Origin: Aralia elata
Taxonomy: Eukaryota; Streptophyta; Magnoliopsida; Apiales; Araliaceae
Direction: 5' to 3'
Assembly (NCBI GenBank): GCA_034770075.1
Contig: CM068385.1
Coordinates: 49,360,746-49,424,745 of the forward strand
DNA length: 64,000 nt
Positions 32,669-43,782 of the stretch are shown here, piece after piece; positions within the stretch are counted from its first letter, which is position 1; the number at the start of each line of letters is the position of its first letter. The position numbers were made by a program, and so were the translations under genes. The notes under the pieces are model-generated. The model saw nothing but the letters and a program-made list of their open reading frames with translations. It did not search any database and was not told the DNA's origin.

Positions 32669-35451
32669 GGCGAAAATTTTTTATTTGACCTAATTGTTTA
32701 ATAAAATACACAATCACATAATACAAAGTCATATCATAAAATTTCATTTATTAAACACATAATTTACATATACAGATCTTATTAGGGTTCGGAATATTAC
32801 AATCATAGTATCTTGTGTATGGTGAGTTATACTTTGACATGTTCCTTAAGACCTTTAGGGTATAACAAAGGGTATGATTGAGTATAATAAGTTGTACATG
32901 GAGATAGGTGAATGATCAACAAAGAATCTACCACGTCTAGTAAAAGACGTGAATGTCCTATGTGATTCGATAAATGACAACTCAGTAGTTCTTGGCCAAG
33001 GCAGAATGAAATTAGAAAAGAGTTTCTAATTTGCATTATTTAAAGTTCTGCATTTGAGAATCGAAATATATATAATTAAATAAAATAAGACTTGACAGTA
33101 ATTCCATGTCTTATATTTAATTGGGACATTGTATGGTAGAAGGATTGAATTGTACGGTAACTATGCACTGAAAGGTTCTTTTAAGATTAATGTTGAAATC
33201 TATATTATCTGGAAAGTCGTTGATCGCTAAGGGGGCTTAACCTTATTGTAGAATAAATATTATTTATTTAAATGAATTAAATAGTTTAATTTATTTATTT
33301 AAATAAGATTAGAATTGTTCTAATTGATTTATTCATAACCGGTTTAATATGGAGAACCTAAAAGGTCACACCGTAAAAGAAAAATATTTATTTAAGAAGT
33401 AAATGGCATAATTGTAATAATAAGTTAAGTGTATTTAATTTAGTCTATGTAGATAGAATAAATTAAATAGCTTAATATTTATTATTTAATATTTTAAAAA
33501 TATTAAATATAAATTAATAAGAGGAGTCTTATTATTATTATTACTATTACTATTATTTAATTCCTAATAGGGATTGGAAATTAATTAATAGAAGTACTCT
33601 CACATGAATTCTTAATTGGATTAGGAGTTTAATTTAATTAAAGGAGTTTAATTAGAATAAAAATCCTAATCCTAAATAGTTTAGGGAAGGGTTTTCCTAC
33701 ATCTATAAATAAGAGAAGTCTTATCATAGATTAGGGTTACACACTCTTGCATAAGAATTGTGGAGAGTACTTACAATTTTTATAGAGATAGAAACTAGGG
33801 TTTTGCCAACACCCATCTTCTTGAACAAGTATTATTCCTTGGTGGATCATCTCTAGAGGCCAAACACTTAGGTGGCTAACGTTGATCAAAGGAAGGAATT
33901 TAATCGGTGGAATTCAAGTAGAACGCGAAGGAATTGGAGGTGAACTTGTACCTGAGGAAGCTAGAATTCTACAAGGGTATAATTCTTATTATCCATCTCT
34001 TTCGTTTAATTAATAATTGTGCATAAAGAAAGATCATGGTGATGGTTTGTATAAAATTTTAAAATCTGATTTTATCGCGCTTCCGCTTTATTTATGTAAT
34101 TTGATTGCATGTTCGCGTTATACAAACCTAACATGAATAAGAATAATAGCCGCATAGATCAATAATTTATGAACATTGATGAAATAGCTGAAATGACATA
34201 ATCAAAGTTCAAATGAAACAATGAATATTGATTATTTACTGCTGAGTGGTCCAATAGACCATGAACTTTTGGCCAAAGAGTCAATCATTCAACTAACTCT
34301 TTTAAAAACCTGGCCCCATCAGTTGTACTCGAGGGGATCAGCCTCTTGTACACCATGTATATGCAAAATATTTAACTCTGACTGCATCGAATAACCGACA
34401 CATTATAATCTCCTAATAAGGGTTGCTCTCTCAGTTCAAGAATCCGTACCAATTACTGGTTTGGATAGCTTTTAAAATAATAACTTGTACATGTCTAGCC
34501 GAAACAAATGGCGTAGACTATTTCCTTAAAGAGTTCCTGAATGAAGAACTTAAACGTTTCACAGTCCAACAACAGATCATGAATTCAAATGCATAAGGTG
34601 CGAATATCAATAATTACCTTTGATGTGGAGTAATTTACAATAATTAAGCCACTAATATAATTTGAACGTAATAACTCAATTCGAGTCATGAAACTTGCAA
34701 TAAGATAGAATACTTGTCCAATTATAACTTGAGTAAGATAGAACTTTCTCAATAAATAGCTTGAATAAAGTTAAGAGAACTTGCATTCAATATATAGAAA
34801 GAATGAAGTTAGGGAACTTGCCCAACACAAGGGTTAGACAAGTGTTAGGAAACTTGCCTGGTGCGCCTGCTACAATATTACAACACACGCTCCTTAATAT
34901 CCTACACAATTAAGTACATATTCACATAACAGTTAGTCACATACTGGATACCAAATAATGGTCTATACTACTCTATAATGTTTCATTCTTATTAGAAACA
35001 TAATATTAAACAAGATTATACACACTAGTTACGGCGTTACGACGCTTACACGTTTGTATGCCAACCTTGCCTATCTGAATGCCCAAGCGACACGCATTTG
35101 TGTACGATTAACACGCCCATTCGATTTATCTAATACTCATTGTTTAATGATTATAATTCATAACATTCATATTTTAGAGCTTAGAACATCATTTTACATT
35201 GTCGGGAGCATTACATGTGCTTACGTGCATGCCCGACACCCTCCGATTGTCCCCAATTACACATTAGTCCTATAAATGGCCGATTTAGGCCATGCTACAG
35301 ACCTCAAATTGAACAACTTAAAGAACAAAAGTTGTAGGTCTACTCTTTCTCGTTCCCGATCATCTTGAATCACCTCAATCCGAGTTTTTATGTGAAAGTT
35401 ATGCCCATTTTACTAAAGGACGTCGAAGTTATTTGCACAGTCTCTTATCCA

Positions 35452-35547
35452 GCGCCTAGGCGCCAAAAAATAGCCTTTGGGCAGCGCCCAGGCACTCTCT
35501 TGCAGTAGCTCATCCCTTGACTAGCACCTATCCAAGTGCCTAGGCGC
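35452..35547. repeat. GCGCCTAGGCGC palindromes in E2 LTR
   Basis: A perfect 12-bp palindrome at 35452-35463, with variants GCGCCCAGGCAC at 35484-35495 and GTGCCTAGGCGC at 35536-35547. The E7 array occupies the corresponding side of a shared LTR block (35640-35880 here, 45710-45950 there). Confidence 0.88.
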
Positions 35548-37217
35548 TCGGCCTGAGCCTCCCAGCTCGTTTCTTCCCGGATGCTCTGTTTTTTGGTGCG
35601 CTAGACCTATCGTGCTTCCAACCACAATAACTCCTTCTATACACGTTCAAATTGGTCCATTTCAAACTCTATGGACTCCTAATTCATGGGACAACAACAT
35701 ATCAAAAATTTAGAGCTACCCATGAATATTAACATGGCCAAATCTTAGGCCAAAATATCAACTCATGCTCTATTTTTGTGTTCTAAGTGTTCTTCACTAA
35801 AATCATTACCAAATCTTTGTTTTAACACCTTTTTACTCCATTCCAACTGGGTTAACTCCTTAAGCCATGGAACTACAATATCATAACAACAAACAAATCA
35901 AACCAACACGAAAAATAGCTACCGAGTCCTCTAAAACAGTCCAAACGTCCAAGGTTTGTTCAAAAATGTCCATTGTTCTTCATGTTCTTCATGTTCTTCA
36001 TCCTCCTTAAGCATATGTACGAATTTATTCCATTTTTGTTCTACTTTGATGTTATTAATGGCTTACATAATCTCTTAACAACATTTACAAATATCTAGAA
36101 CAAACAACAATGGCAAGAATCGCAAAAGGAACCCACCCACAAGCACATAAGCTTTGAAACCATGAAAACTTGGAAAAACCCCAACCAAATCAAATGGAAT
36201 GGGTTTAAGTTAGTTGTTTACCTCTGCAAATTCTTCCTAGATGATGAGAAGGCTAGCTAGGCTTGGTTTGCTTGAGTCCTTCTTCTTGCTTCTTCCTCAC
36301 CCGTGCTCCTCCTTCCTTCTCCTTCTTCCCGAACTCTCCTTCTTCTTTCTTCTTTAGAATGGTGAATGCTTGATGAAGAAGATGAAGATGGAGTTATGTA
36401 AGCTTAGGAGATGGTTACCTCTTTACTTCTCCTTCTTGTTGCTAAATATCTCGGTTAGAGCTTAAAGATTTCCCTTCTTCTTCCTTAGCTCCCACCCGAA
36501 CACTCTCTCTTCCTCTAGCTTATTTCTTACTTCCAAACTCTTTCTCTCTCTATTAGCTCTCTCCCTCTTAGCAATTCTGCAGAATTGGAAATGGAGACTA
36601 GATGAATGAGTTGTTTGGGTCTTCCAGGTGCCTTGGAAGAGATGAGAGGAATATTGGAGAGCTCAAGACATTTGTCTAGGTAGGAAGAATAAATGTTTGG
36701 CATGTTTGTGCTTGGGAAATGAATCTCCCAACACTTGGTCTCCTCTCCTCTTCCCAACCGTACACCTCTCTCTCTCTTACACCAAATGCTGATTTTTGTG
36801 CCCATATCCCACATGTGTCAAGTCTTGGATCATGGGTTGGGTCATGGGTTTGGGTCATCATTAAAATTACTTGGGCTTCTAATTAAATCCCCAATGACTC
36901 CAAATAAAATTCTAACACTTGGAAAAATTATCTAATCGCATACACGCCTTAACGAAGTATTACAAATCGAAAGAAAAGACGTAAAAATATTATGGCGTGA
37001 ATAGTAAACCGTGAATAACGATTTAGCGATAATACGCAAAATCAATTTATTCACTTATACGAAACTATAACACGTAAAATTTCATGCATTCACTTAATCT
37101 AGGTTGTCCCACAACCTTTAAACACGTAACACAAAAATAATGTTACTCAAATTCATCATAGTCATCAATATACATAAATTCGAATTACAAGGCTATCTAG
37201 AATTCACGGTCGTTACA

Positions 37218-37644
37218 GATACGCTTAGGAGAATTTGATGTGATCCTAGTAATGGATTGGTTATTTAACCATGAGGCAGTTATTGACTGTCAGAAGAAGA
37301 GTACATGCCTTAAGACACCAAATAAGTCTAAGGTTGTATTTTATGGTAGCAAGTCGCCTAGACAAACAAGTTGTCTGACGATGATACAGGCCAGGAAAAT
37401 GTTACGGAAAGGATGTGAAGGTTATTTGGCTCATGTAATGGATACACGGATATTGAATCCTGAAAGGGGACAGATACCTATAGTTAACGAGTTTGGGGAT
37501 GTCTTTCTAGATGAACTGCCAGGACTTCCGCCAGACCAAGAGATAGAATTTGTAATTGATTTTGTACCGGGGACAGCGCCAATATCGAAAGCACCATATA
37601 GGATGGCTCCGGTAGAAATGAAAGAGTTAATGGTCCAGCTGTAG
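37218..37644 (+). pseudogene. E6 protease end and RT entry
   Basis: It opens within IRLGEFDVILVMDWLFNHEA, the second half of the protease, with Val replacing the Gly of the usual ILGMDWL. It then passes SCLTMIQARKMLRKGCEGYL, IPIVNEFGDVFLDELPGLPP and APYRMAPVEMKELMVQL. TAG at 37642 ends the frame. The stretch missing from E2 at the E3 junction is present here. Confidence 0.88.
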
Positions 37645-37650
37645 GAGTTA

Positions 37651-38502
37651 TTGGACAAGAAGTACATTCAACCTAGTGTATCTCCGTGGGGAGCACCGGT
37701 GTTGTTTGTAAAGAAAAAGGATGGAACGATGAGGTTATGCATGGATTATAGGGAATTGAATAAGGTGACAATGAAGAACAAGTATCTGTTACCGAGAATA
37801 GATGATCTTTTTGATCAGCTTAAAAGGGTAATATATTTTTCAAAGATTAATTTGAGAACTGGGTATCATCGGTTGAAAGTGAGAATGGAGGATGTACCAA
37901 AGACAAAATTTAGAACTCATTACGGTCATTATGAGTTTTTAATGATGTCGTTTGGACTGACGAATGCACCAGCTACTTTTATGGACTTGATGAACAGAGT
38001 ATTTAAATCGTACTTGGATAAGTTTGTGGTTGTGACCATTGATGACATACTGGTGTATTCGAAGACTGAAGAAGAGCATGTTGAACATCTAAGGATAGTG
38101 CTAGAGATATTGAGGAAGGAGAAACTATATGCCAAGTTTTCGAAGTGTGAATTCTGGTTGAAGAGAGTTCAGTTTTTGGGACATGTCATAGATAGTGAAG
38201 GAATTTCTATTGATCCAGCAAAGGTAGAAGCAGTGAAAAATTGGGGACAATCGAAGACACCTAAAAAAGTCAGAAGTTTCTTAGGATTGGCAGGATATTA
38301 CCGGAGGTTTATTCAAGATTTTTTGAAGATTGTGACGCCATTGACGAATTTGACCTGGAAGACGGTTAACTATGCGTGGACAGAGAAGTGTGAGCAAAGT
38401 TTTCAGGAGTTAAAGAAGAAACTAAGTGAAGCACCTGTGTTATCGTTACCAGATAGTACGAGAGATTTAAAGTGTATAGTGATGCGTCACACAAGGGACT
38501 AG
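37651..38502 (+). pseudogene. E6 reverse transcriptase
   Basis: Open for 283 codons. In order: KYIQPSVSPWGAPVLFVKKK, MRLCMDYRELNKVTMKNKYL, INLRTGYHRLKV (usual Asp changed to Asn), FLMMSFGLTNAPATFMDLMN, catalytic VVTIDDILVYSK (both catalytic Asp kept), VRSFLGLAGYYRRFIQDF. It is the best preserved RT in the window, though a stop upstream separates it from protease. Confidence 0.9.
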
Positions 38503-39060
38503 GTTGCGTGTTGATGCAGAATGGTAAAGTCATTGCGTACACGTCACGACAGCTGAAAGACTATGAGAAGGGATACCCTACCCATGACCTGGAATTGGCA
38601 GTGGTAGTATTTGCCCTTAAAATATGGAGACATTATCTCTATGGAGAAAAGTGTGAGATATACACAGATCACAAAAGTTTGAAGTATATCTTTACACAAA
38701 AGGAGTTGATCATGAGGCAGAGAAGGTGGATAGAATTAATCAAGGACTACGATTGTGATATTTTATAACATCCAAGAAAGGCTAATGTAGTGGCAGATGC
38801 TTTAAGCAGAAAGAGCAGAGAAAAATTATTTGTATTAACAGAGCAAGAAGAATTGGTAAAAGAAATGGAGAAAATGGAGTTGGAGGTGAAAAATTCGAAG
38901 GATTCGGAGGGAGTATTAGAAATGGAACCAAGTCCGACCTTATTAGACAAGGTAAAAGAGACTCAGGAAAATTATGAAGAATGTGGTAACATCAAGAAGC
39001 GTTTAGCGGAAGATAAAAAGTTAAAGTATAAGATCGATGGAACTGGATTGCTGAGATTTG
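38472..39060 (+). pseudogene. E6 RNase H and linker
   Basis: After a frameshift: YSDASHKGLGCVLMQNGKVI (Asp), PTHDLELAVVVFALKIWRHY (Glu), YTDHKSLKYIFTQKEL (Asp), a stop at 38766, then VVADALSRKSREK and a Glu/Lys-rich linker. The acidic RNase H residues are present but divided over frames. Confidence 0.88.
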
Positions 39061-39981
39061 AAGGACGAATTTGGGTACTTGCAGTACTAGAGTTAAGAGA
39101 GGTGATTTTACACGAAGCACATAGTACGAGATACCCGATACACCCGAGGAGCACAAAGATGTACCAAGACTTACGCCAACACTATTGGTGGCCGAACATG
39201 AAAAGAGAGGCTGCAGAATGCGTCAACTGATGTTTAACTTGTCAAAGGGTCAAGGCAGAACATCAACGACCAAGCGAGTTATTGCAGCCGTTAGAGATTC
39301 TAGAGTAGAAATGGGAGCACGTCATGATGGATTTTGTGGTGGGACTTCCAGCAACGCAGAAAGGTTACGATGCGATATGGGTAATTGTTGATCGTCTTAC
39401 AAAGACAACACACTTTTTGCCGATCAAGATCAGGTATAATTTGGATCAGTTAGCCAAATTATATATCCAAGAAATTGTTTTAAGACACGGAGTGCCAATA
39501 TCAATTATATTAGATAAAGATCTGCGCTTTACGTCAAATTTTTGGAGAAGTCTTCAAGAAAGAATGGACACAGCTAAGGTTGAGTCCCGCGTATCATGCA
39601 CAAACCGATGGGCAAAGCGAAAGAACGATTCAGACATTAGAAGACATGCTCAGAGCCTGTGTGATGGACTTAAAGGGAAGCTAAGAGAATCATTTTCCAC
39701 TAGTTAAGTTTCCATATAACAATAGTTATCATGCAAGCATTAGAATGCCACCGTACGAAGTACTATATAGAAGGAAATGCAGAACGCCCTTATGTTGGGA
39801 TGAAGTAGGTGAACGAAGACTGTTGGGGCCAGAATTGGTACAACAGACGGTGGAGATCATCAAAGTAATAAGAGCTCGACTAATAGCAGCTCTGGATCGT
39901 CAAAAGAAATATGCAGATCTTCATCGCAAGAAAAGAGACTTTGAAGTGGGAAGTTATGTGTTTTTGAAAGTATCTCCCTAG
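39061..39981 (+). pseudogene. E6 integrase
   Basis: HEAHSTRYPIHPRSTKMYQD and WWPNMKREAAECVN, then a stop at 39228 and LTCQRVK, give the HHCC region. MMDFVVGLPATQKGYDAIWV has the first Asp. IILDKDLRFTSNFWRSL has the second region. The stretch with the catalytic Glu near 39590-39640 is frameshifted. MPPYEVLYRRKCRTPLCWDE continues in frame to VFLKVSP and a stop at 39979. Confidence 0.87.
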
Positions 39982-40365
39982 AGAGGGAAAATAAGATTTG
40001 GAAAGAAAGAAAAACTAAATCCTAGATTCATTGGACCGTTTGAGATACTAAAGAAGATAGGCGAAGTGGCGTACAAGGTAGATCTACCTCCTGAACTGGA
40101 ACATGTGCATAATGTGTTTCATGTGTCAGTGTTGCGTCCATATAAACCTGACTATAAGCATGTGATATCTTACGAACCGAATCAAATCGAGAAGGATTTA
40201 TCATACGAGGAAGTTCTTGTTGAAATATTAGATAGGAAAGAACAGAAGCTAAGGAATAAGGTTATACATTCTGTCAAAGTTCTATGGAGGAACCACAATG
40301 CTGATGAAGTTACGTGGGAACTCGAGAAAAAGATGAGAAAGGATTATCCGAGTCTTTTTGAATAA
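39982..40365 (+). pseudogene. E6 chromodomain
   Basis: After a stop at 39979, FIGPFEILKKIGEVAYKVDL and HNVFHVSVLRPYKPDYKHVI lead to the chromodomain: YEEVLVEILDRKEQKLRNKV, then HSVKVLWRNHNADEVTWELE and DYPSLFE, ending at TAA 40363. The aromatic and acidic positions of a chromodomain (Ile-Leu-Asp-Arg-Lys, Val-Leu-Trp, Thr-Trp-Glu) are visible. It places E6 among chromoviruses and is the most complete copy in the window. Confidence 0.9.
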
Positions 40366-40398
40366 CCTTATATCAAATTCCGGGGACAGAATTCTTAT

Positions 40399-40411
40399 AA
40401 GGAGGGGAAAA
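40399..40411 (+). other. E6 polypurine tract
   Basis: AAGGAGGGGAAAA directly precedes TGTAATAAAC at 40412. The E7 counterpart is at 47231-47244. Confidence 0.85.
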
Positions 40412-43400
40412 TGTAATAAACAAGAATTTTTAAGTCATTGTAAATAAATATATTAATTCAATATTAGTAATATTGAAAGTCTTGTGATATATATGAATAA
40501 ATATGTAGCTAATTATTATTTTAAAAGGAGATCCCACTAATAGATATTTAAATTTGTGGACTAACCTAAGTAAATTAATATCAAGAAAAATTGATAAGAT
40601 AATGAACTAATTAAATATTCAATTCCATTGAATATAATAAGTAAATTGATTTTTGAGAATTAATTAATATGAGAAATTATGTGGAACATGATTTATTTTA
40701 TAGTCCATATAGTAAATTACTAATGGAGTAATTCATGTACTTATTTAATCAAGCCCCTTTAGTTAATTAATTGTGGACTTGAAGAATTATTAAGTTAATG
40801 GATTAAACTAGCCATTAACATTTAATTAAATCATATATTGGGAGCCCAATAAGCTAATAAATTAAGTGGCCCAAGAATGATGAAAATTATATTTGGTTTC
40901 AAGTAGCCCAAGCAAGTGTAATTCAAGCCCAAATGATTAAATTAGTGGCCCAAATTTTTAACCCAATAAGGTAGGGACTTATTAGTCATTTGAGCAAGTA
41001 AATAAGTAATTAAAATAAAATCTAAAATTGGGCATTATCCCTTGATGTGGTCGGGTATGGAAGGAGATAAGGAAGAGAAATGGTAACTTTTTTTAAAGCT
41101 TATCCTTCTTGCAAGGTGTCATCCAAATCGATTAACCACATGTGTTATTTACTTACTTAATTAGTAAGAGATAAGGATAGGTTAGATATACATATTATAT
41201 CTAATAATGAAACAAGTATACTTCCTTTTGTTTCTTCCATTTTAATTCCTTTGTTCTAAAAAGAGAGTTAAAAAAACTAAAAGAGAGAGAAAAGAGAGAG
41301 TAGGCCACGGTTTGGAGGAGTAAAAGAGAGAAGTGATTAAAGCTTGGTTGCGACCAAAGTTTATAAATTACTTTGGAAGAAATAGAAGATTTGCAACAAA
41401 GAGGAGGTATAAAAGATTTCAAGTTTTGTTTTCATGAAGTTTAGTTACTCTTATTTTGATCTATGGAGTTTATTATTTTATTTGGCTAGAACCTTAAGAA
41501 AAGGTTAGATCATAGATTATTATGGTGAATTATGTTTATATATGTTAGATTTTGTTGCAAGAGTTTGGAAGAAAATGAAGTTAATGAGTTTTATTTAGTT
41601 TGTTCTTGAAAATAGTTTTGTAGTAGTTGTTATCCATGTTATCTATTTTAAGATCTATGTTGGATATTTAAGATTTTCTTGTTAGTTATGATGGATGTTT
41701 AAGTTAGGGGCAAAAGCCCTTTGGTTTGATTAAAAATTGTTGTAAGATGAAGGAGTTATGAAAATTTTACCAAAACATCTCCAAGTTGGAAAACAAAGAA
41801 AACACCCTGCTGATTAGCCAATTTGGGCCTGCTTTCCAGGTGCTAAACAGATCCGAATTTGATGTTTGCTAAATGAAAATTATAGTTCAGGAAAAGACGA
41901 ATCCAATGCCTCTGACGGAATCGAGATCCGAGTTGTAGATTTCGTATTACAAGCGTTTCCGTTAAGGACCCTAAATCTGAAAAAAATGGACAAAATTGTG
42001 GAAATAATAGAAATTATATTAAAGTGAAATAAGTGAATAATGATTATTTAATTGATATTAAATAATGATTAAAAAGTGATTAAGTGATATTAAGTAACAA
42101 AGATGTGATTACTTATTTGCATTAATAAAATAATTATTTATTATTTAATTTAATATTAAATAATAAGTAAGTGTAAATGCTAATTACTTGTTTTTGAGAA
42201 TGAATAATTAAGGATTTATAAAGTAAATAAATTATTTATTTTTCAAGGATAAATAATTGATTAATTATTTATTATTTAATTAATATTAAATAATAAATAA
42301 GCTTAAATGCTAATTAACTATTCTTTAATAGTAAAGAGTAATTAAAGACAAACAAGGTTTATAATTTGAGTACTTATTATTTAATTAACCTTAAATAATA
42401 AGTAGATGTAATAAGTTATTATTTACAATAACTAAAGGTGATTAATTAGTTACTATTTAACTATTATTAAATAGTAATTAAAAAAGATGAAGTTAGTAAA
42501 ATATTAGGTAAATATAATTAGTTGTTATTTGTTATTAAATAATGACTAAAGGTAATTAACTAATTACTATTTAATTAACATTAAATAGTGATTCAATGCA
42601 AATAAAGTTAATTAACACATTAGTTAAACAATGATAATTAATTATTTAAAAGTTCTATAAGTGTCTAGCACTTAAGAAAAATGGTATTATTTAATTAAAT
42701 CGCTAACCTAAAGTCTATTAAATATCTAATGGACTTAATGATAGTATACGTACTAACAAGTGTTATGTGATGAATAAATTGCTAGTATATGCTAGAACAC
42801 AAATATTCACCTATATGCTATGCTAATTGATAGACCGACATTATTGATGCTAGGTCCATCGAAGAATATTAATTAGAGCTAGATTATTGTAGCTCGTCGA
42901 GCAGGCAAGTTTCTTAACTCAACTTGAGTTATTACTTTTCAAAGCATGTTAGTGAATAATTATTGATGATTATTCACATCTGAAATGATTATTGACATTC
43001 GCACTTGGTGCAATTAAATTCATGTTCTATTATTATTGGACTGTGAATTATTTAAAGTTCTTTCATTGATGAACTGTTTATGAGCTGGATCTAAGCTAAT
43101 TGTATCAGCTAGATCAAATATGTTAAATTTGATAAACTCAAATAATTTTTAAAAGCTAATTCAACCAGTTTACTGGTATGGATTCTTCGACTGAGAAAAT
43201 GACAATTTTACTAAAGCATTAAATTGGAAAATAATTATTGCTCGATTATTAAGTGTTTATGTATAAATCACCGGTATTAAAGGTTGATCCCCTTGATTAC
43301 CAAAACTTATTAAAAGGACCAGTTTAAATACTGACAACCTTCGCATATGTTCATGGTTATTTATATCCACTCAGTATCTATTATTCAATTATTAAATCTT

Positions 43401-43415
43401 GTTAAATGTTCTTTC
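40412..43415 (+). repeat. E6 3' LTR, interrupted by E7
   Basis: It begins TGTAATAAACAAG and runs 3.0 kb to the E7 insertion point. The segment near 42897-42915, read in reverse, matches E2 34853 and E7 44829, so it is the same LTR family in the plus orientation. The final part should lie beyond the right edge. It holds an AT-rich hairpin array at 42140-42592. No gene is seen. Confidence 0.85.
42140..42592. repeat. AT-rich hairpin array in E6 LTR
   Basis: Five clear hairpins: 42140-42164 and 42271-42294 (arms ATTATTTAAT/ATTAAATAAT), 42372-42403 (arms ACTTATTATTTAA/TTAAATAATAAGT), 42451-42478 (arms TTACTATTTA/TAAATAGTAA), 42563-42592 (arms ATTACTATTTAA/TTAAATAGTGAT, one mismatch). A weaker sixth lies near 42515-42550. 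Where one arm changes ATT to ACT, the other changes AAT to AGT. Confidence 0.85.
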
Positions 43416-43763
43416 TGTGACGCCCCCAAATCCGGGTCACCCGAACCGCGGACCTGGTTTGTCACTTTCTCATACATGCATCAAACTATTGATAACTTGC
43501 AGCGAAAATAAAGGAATATTTACATTGATATAACATAAATAATCATGTTCCAAGTCTCGAAACCAAAACTTCTACAAAACGTAACTTAATACATAAGGGT
43601 AATTAAGTCTTAATACATTATAAAAGTCAACGAGTCTTAGTACATAATTAAAATGGTAATTTTAACGGTACAAAGCTAATCAGTAGCTATGCCTTTGCCT
43701 TTATCATTCCCTTAGCTTTCACCACGAGCTCCACTAACTGAAATATTTTAAGGAAAGCAAGGG

Positions 43764-43782
43764 TGAGCAACAAATTTGCTCA
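43764..43782. repeat. Conserved LTR hairpin, E7 copy
   Basis: Arms TGAGCAA and TTGCTCA surround loop CAAAT, then CAGCAAGT follows. Equivalent to 21704-21722 and 29458-29474. Confidence 0.8.

Larger units (their letters stand above)
28804..32801 (-). mobile_element. E5: solo LTR, Tekay-related, 4.0 kb
   Basis: It starts TGTGACGCCCCCAAAT and ends GGAATATTACA. ATCAT lies on both sides (28799-28803, 32802-32806), and the uninterrupted E4 5' LTR has ATCAT once at this place. It has no internal region, primer site or polypurine tract, as expected after recombination between two LTRs. TGTGACGCCCCC and the hairpin at 29458-29474 tie it to the E2/E7 LTR family, reading on the minus strand. No gene is seen in its 3998 bp. 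Confidence 0.9.
21764..34133 (+). mobile_element. E4: Ty1/copia element, full length with nested solo LTR
   Basis: It has both LTRs, a primer site, gag, protease, a reduced integrase, RT, RNase H and a polypurine tract in copia order. TGAAT flanks it at 21759-21763 and 34134-34138. It sits inside the E2 5' LTR. E5 (28804-32801) later inserted in its 3' LTR. All coding regions carry stops and frameshifts. The copia lineage is not assigned with confidence. Confidence 0.92.
28333..34133 (+). repeat. E4 3' LTR, split by E5
   Basis: It consists of 28333-28803 plus 32807-34133 (about 1.8 kb without E5 and its duplicated ATCAT). It starts TGAAAGTAG and ends AACCTAACA. It keeps the 420 bp missing from the 5' LTR. 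Confidence 0.9.
10741..37217 (-). mobile_element. E2: Tekay/Del-type chromovirus, interrupted and 3'-truncated
   Basis: Read on the minus strand: 5' LTR (37217 to 21391, split by E4), primer site, leader, gag (part inverted), protease, then copia E3. RT, RNase H, integrase and a partial chromodomain follow, down to about 10741. The 3' LTR is missing. About 120 bp between protease and RT are also missing at the E3 junction. Protein motifs match the Tekay/Del chromovirus lineage. Its 5' LTR abuts E6 protease sequence at 37218, which suggests E2 landed in E6. Confidence 0.88.
21391..37217 (-). repeat. E2 5' LTR, split by E4
   Basis: On the plus strand it opens TGTGACACCCCCAAAT (21391) and closes CGGTCGTTACA (37217). 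Removing E4 and one copy of its target duplication leaves 21391-21763 plus 34139-37217, about 3.45 kb. It is homologous to the E7 LTR, for example around 34860 versus 44830 and 35640-35880 versus 45710-45950. It carries the GCGCCTAGGCGC palindromes and a conserved hairpin at 21704-21722. No gene is seen in 34139-37217. Confidence 0.88.
37218..43415 (+). mobile_element. E6: Tekay/Del-type chromovirus, 5'-truncated in window
   Basis: The plus strand runs from inside protease through RT, RNase H, integrase and chromodomain to a polypurine tract and a 3' LTR. Gag and the 5' LTR are not in the window, because E2 abuts at 37217. The 3' LTR is interrupted at 43415 by E7. Confidence 0.9.
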
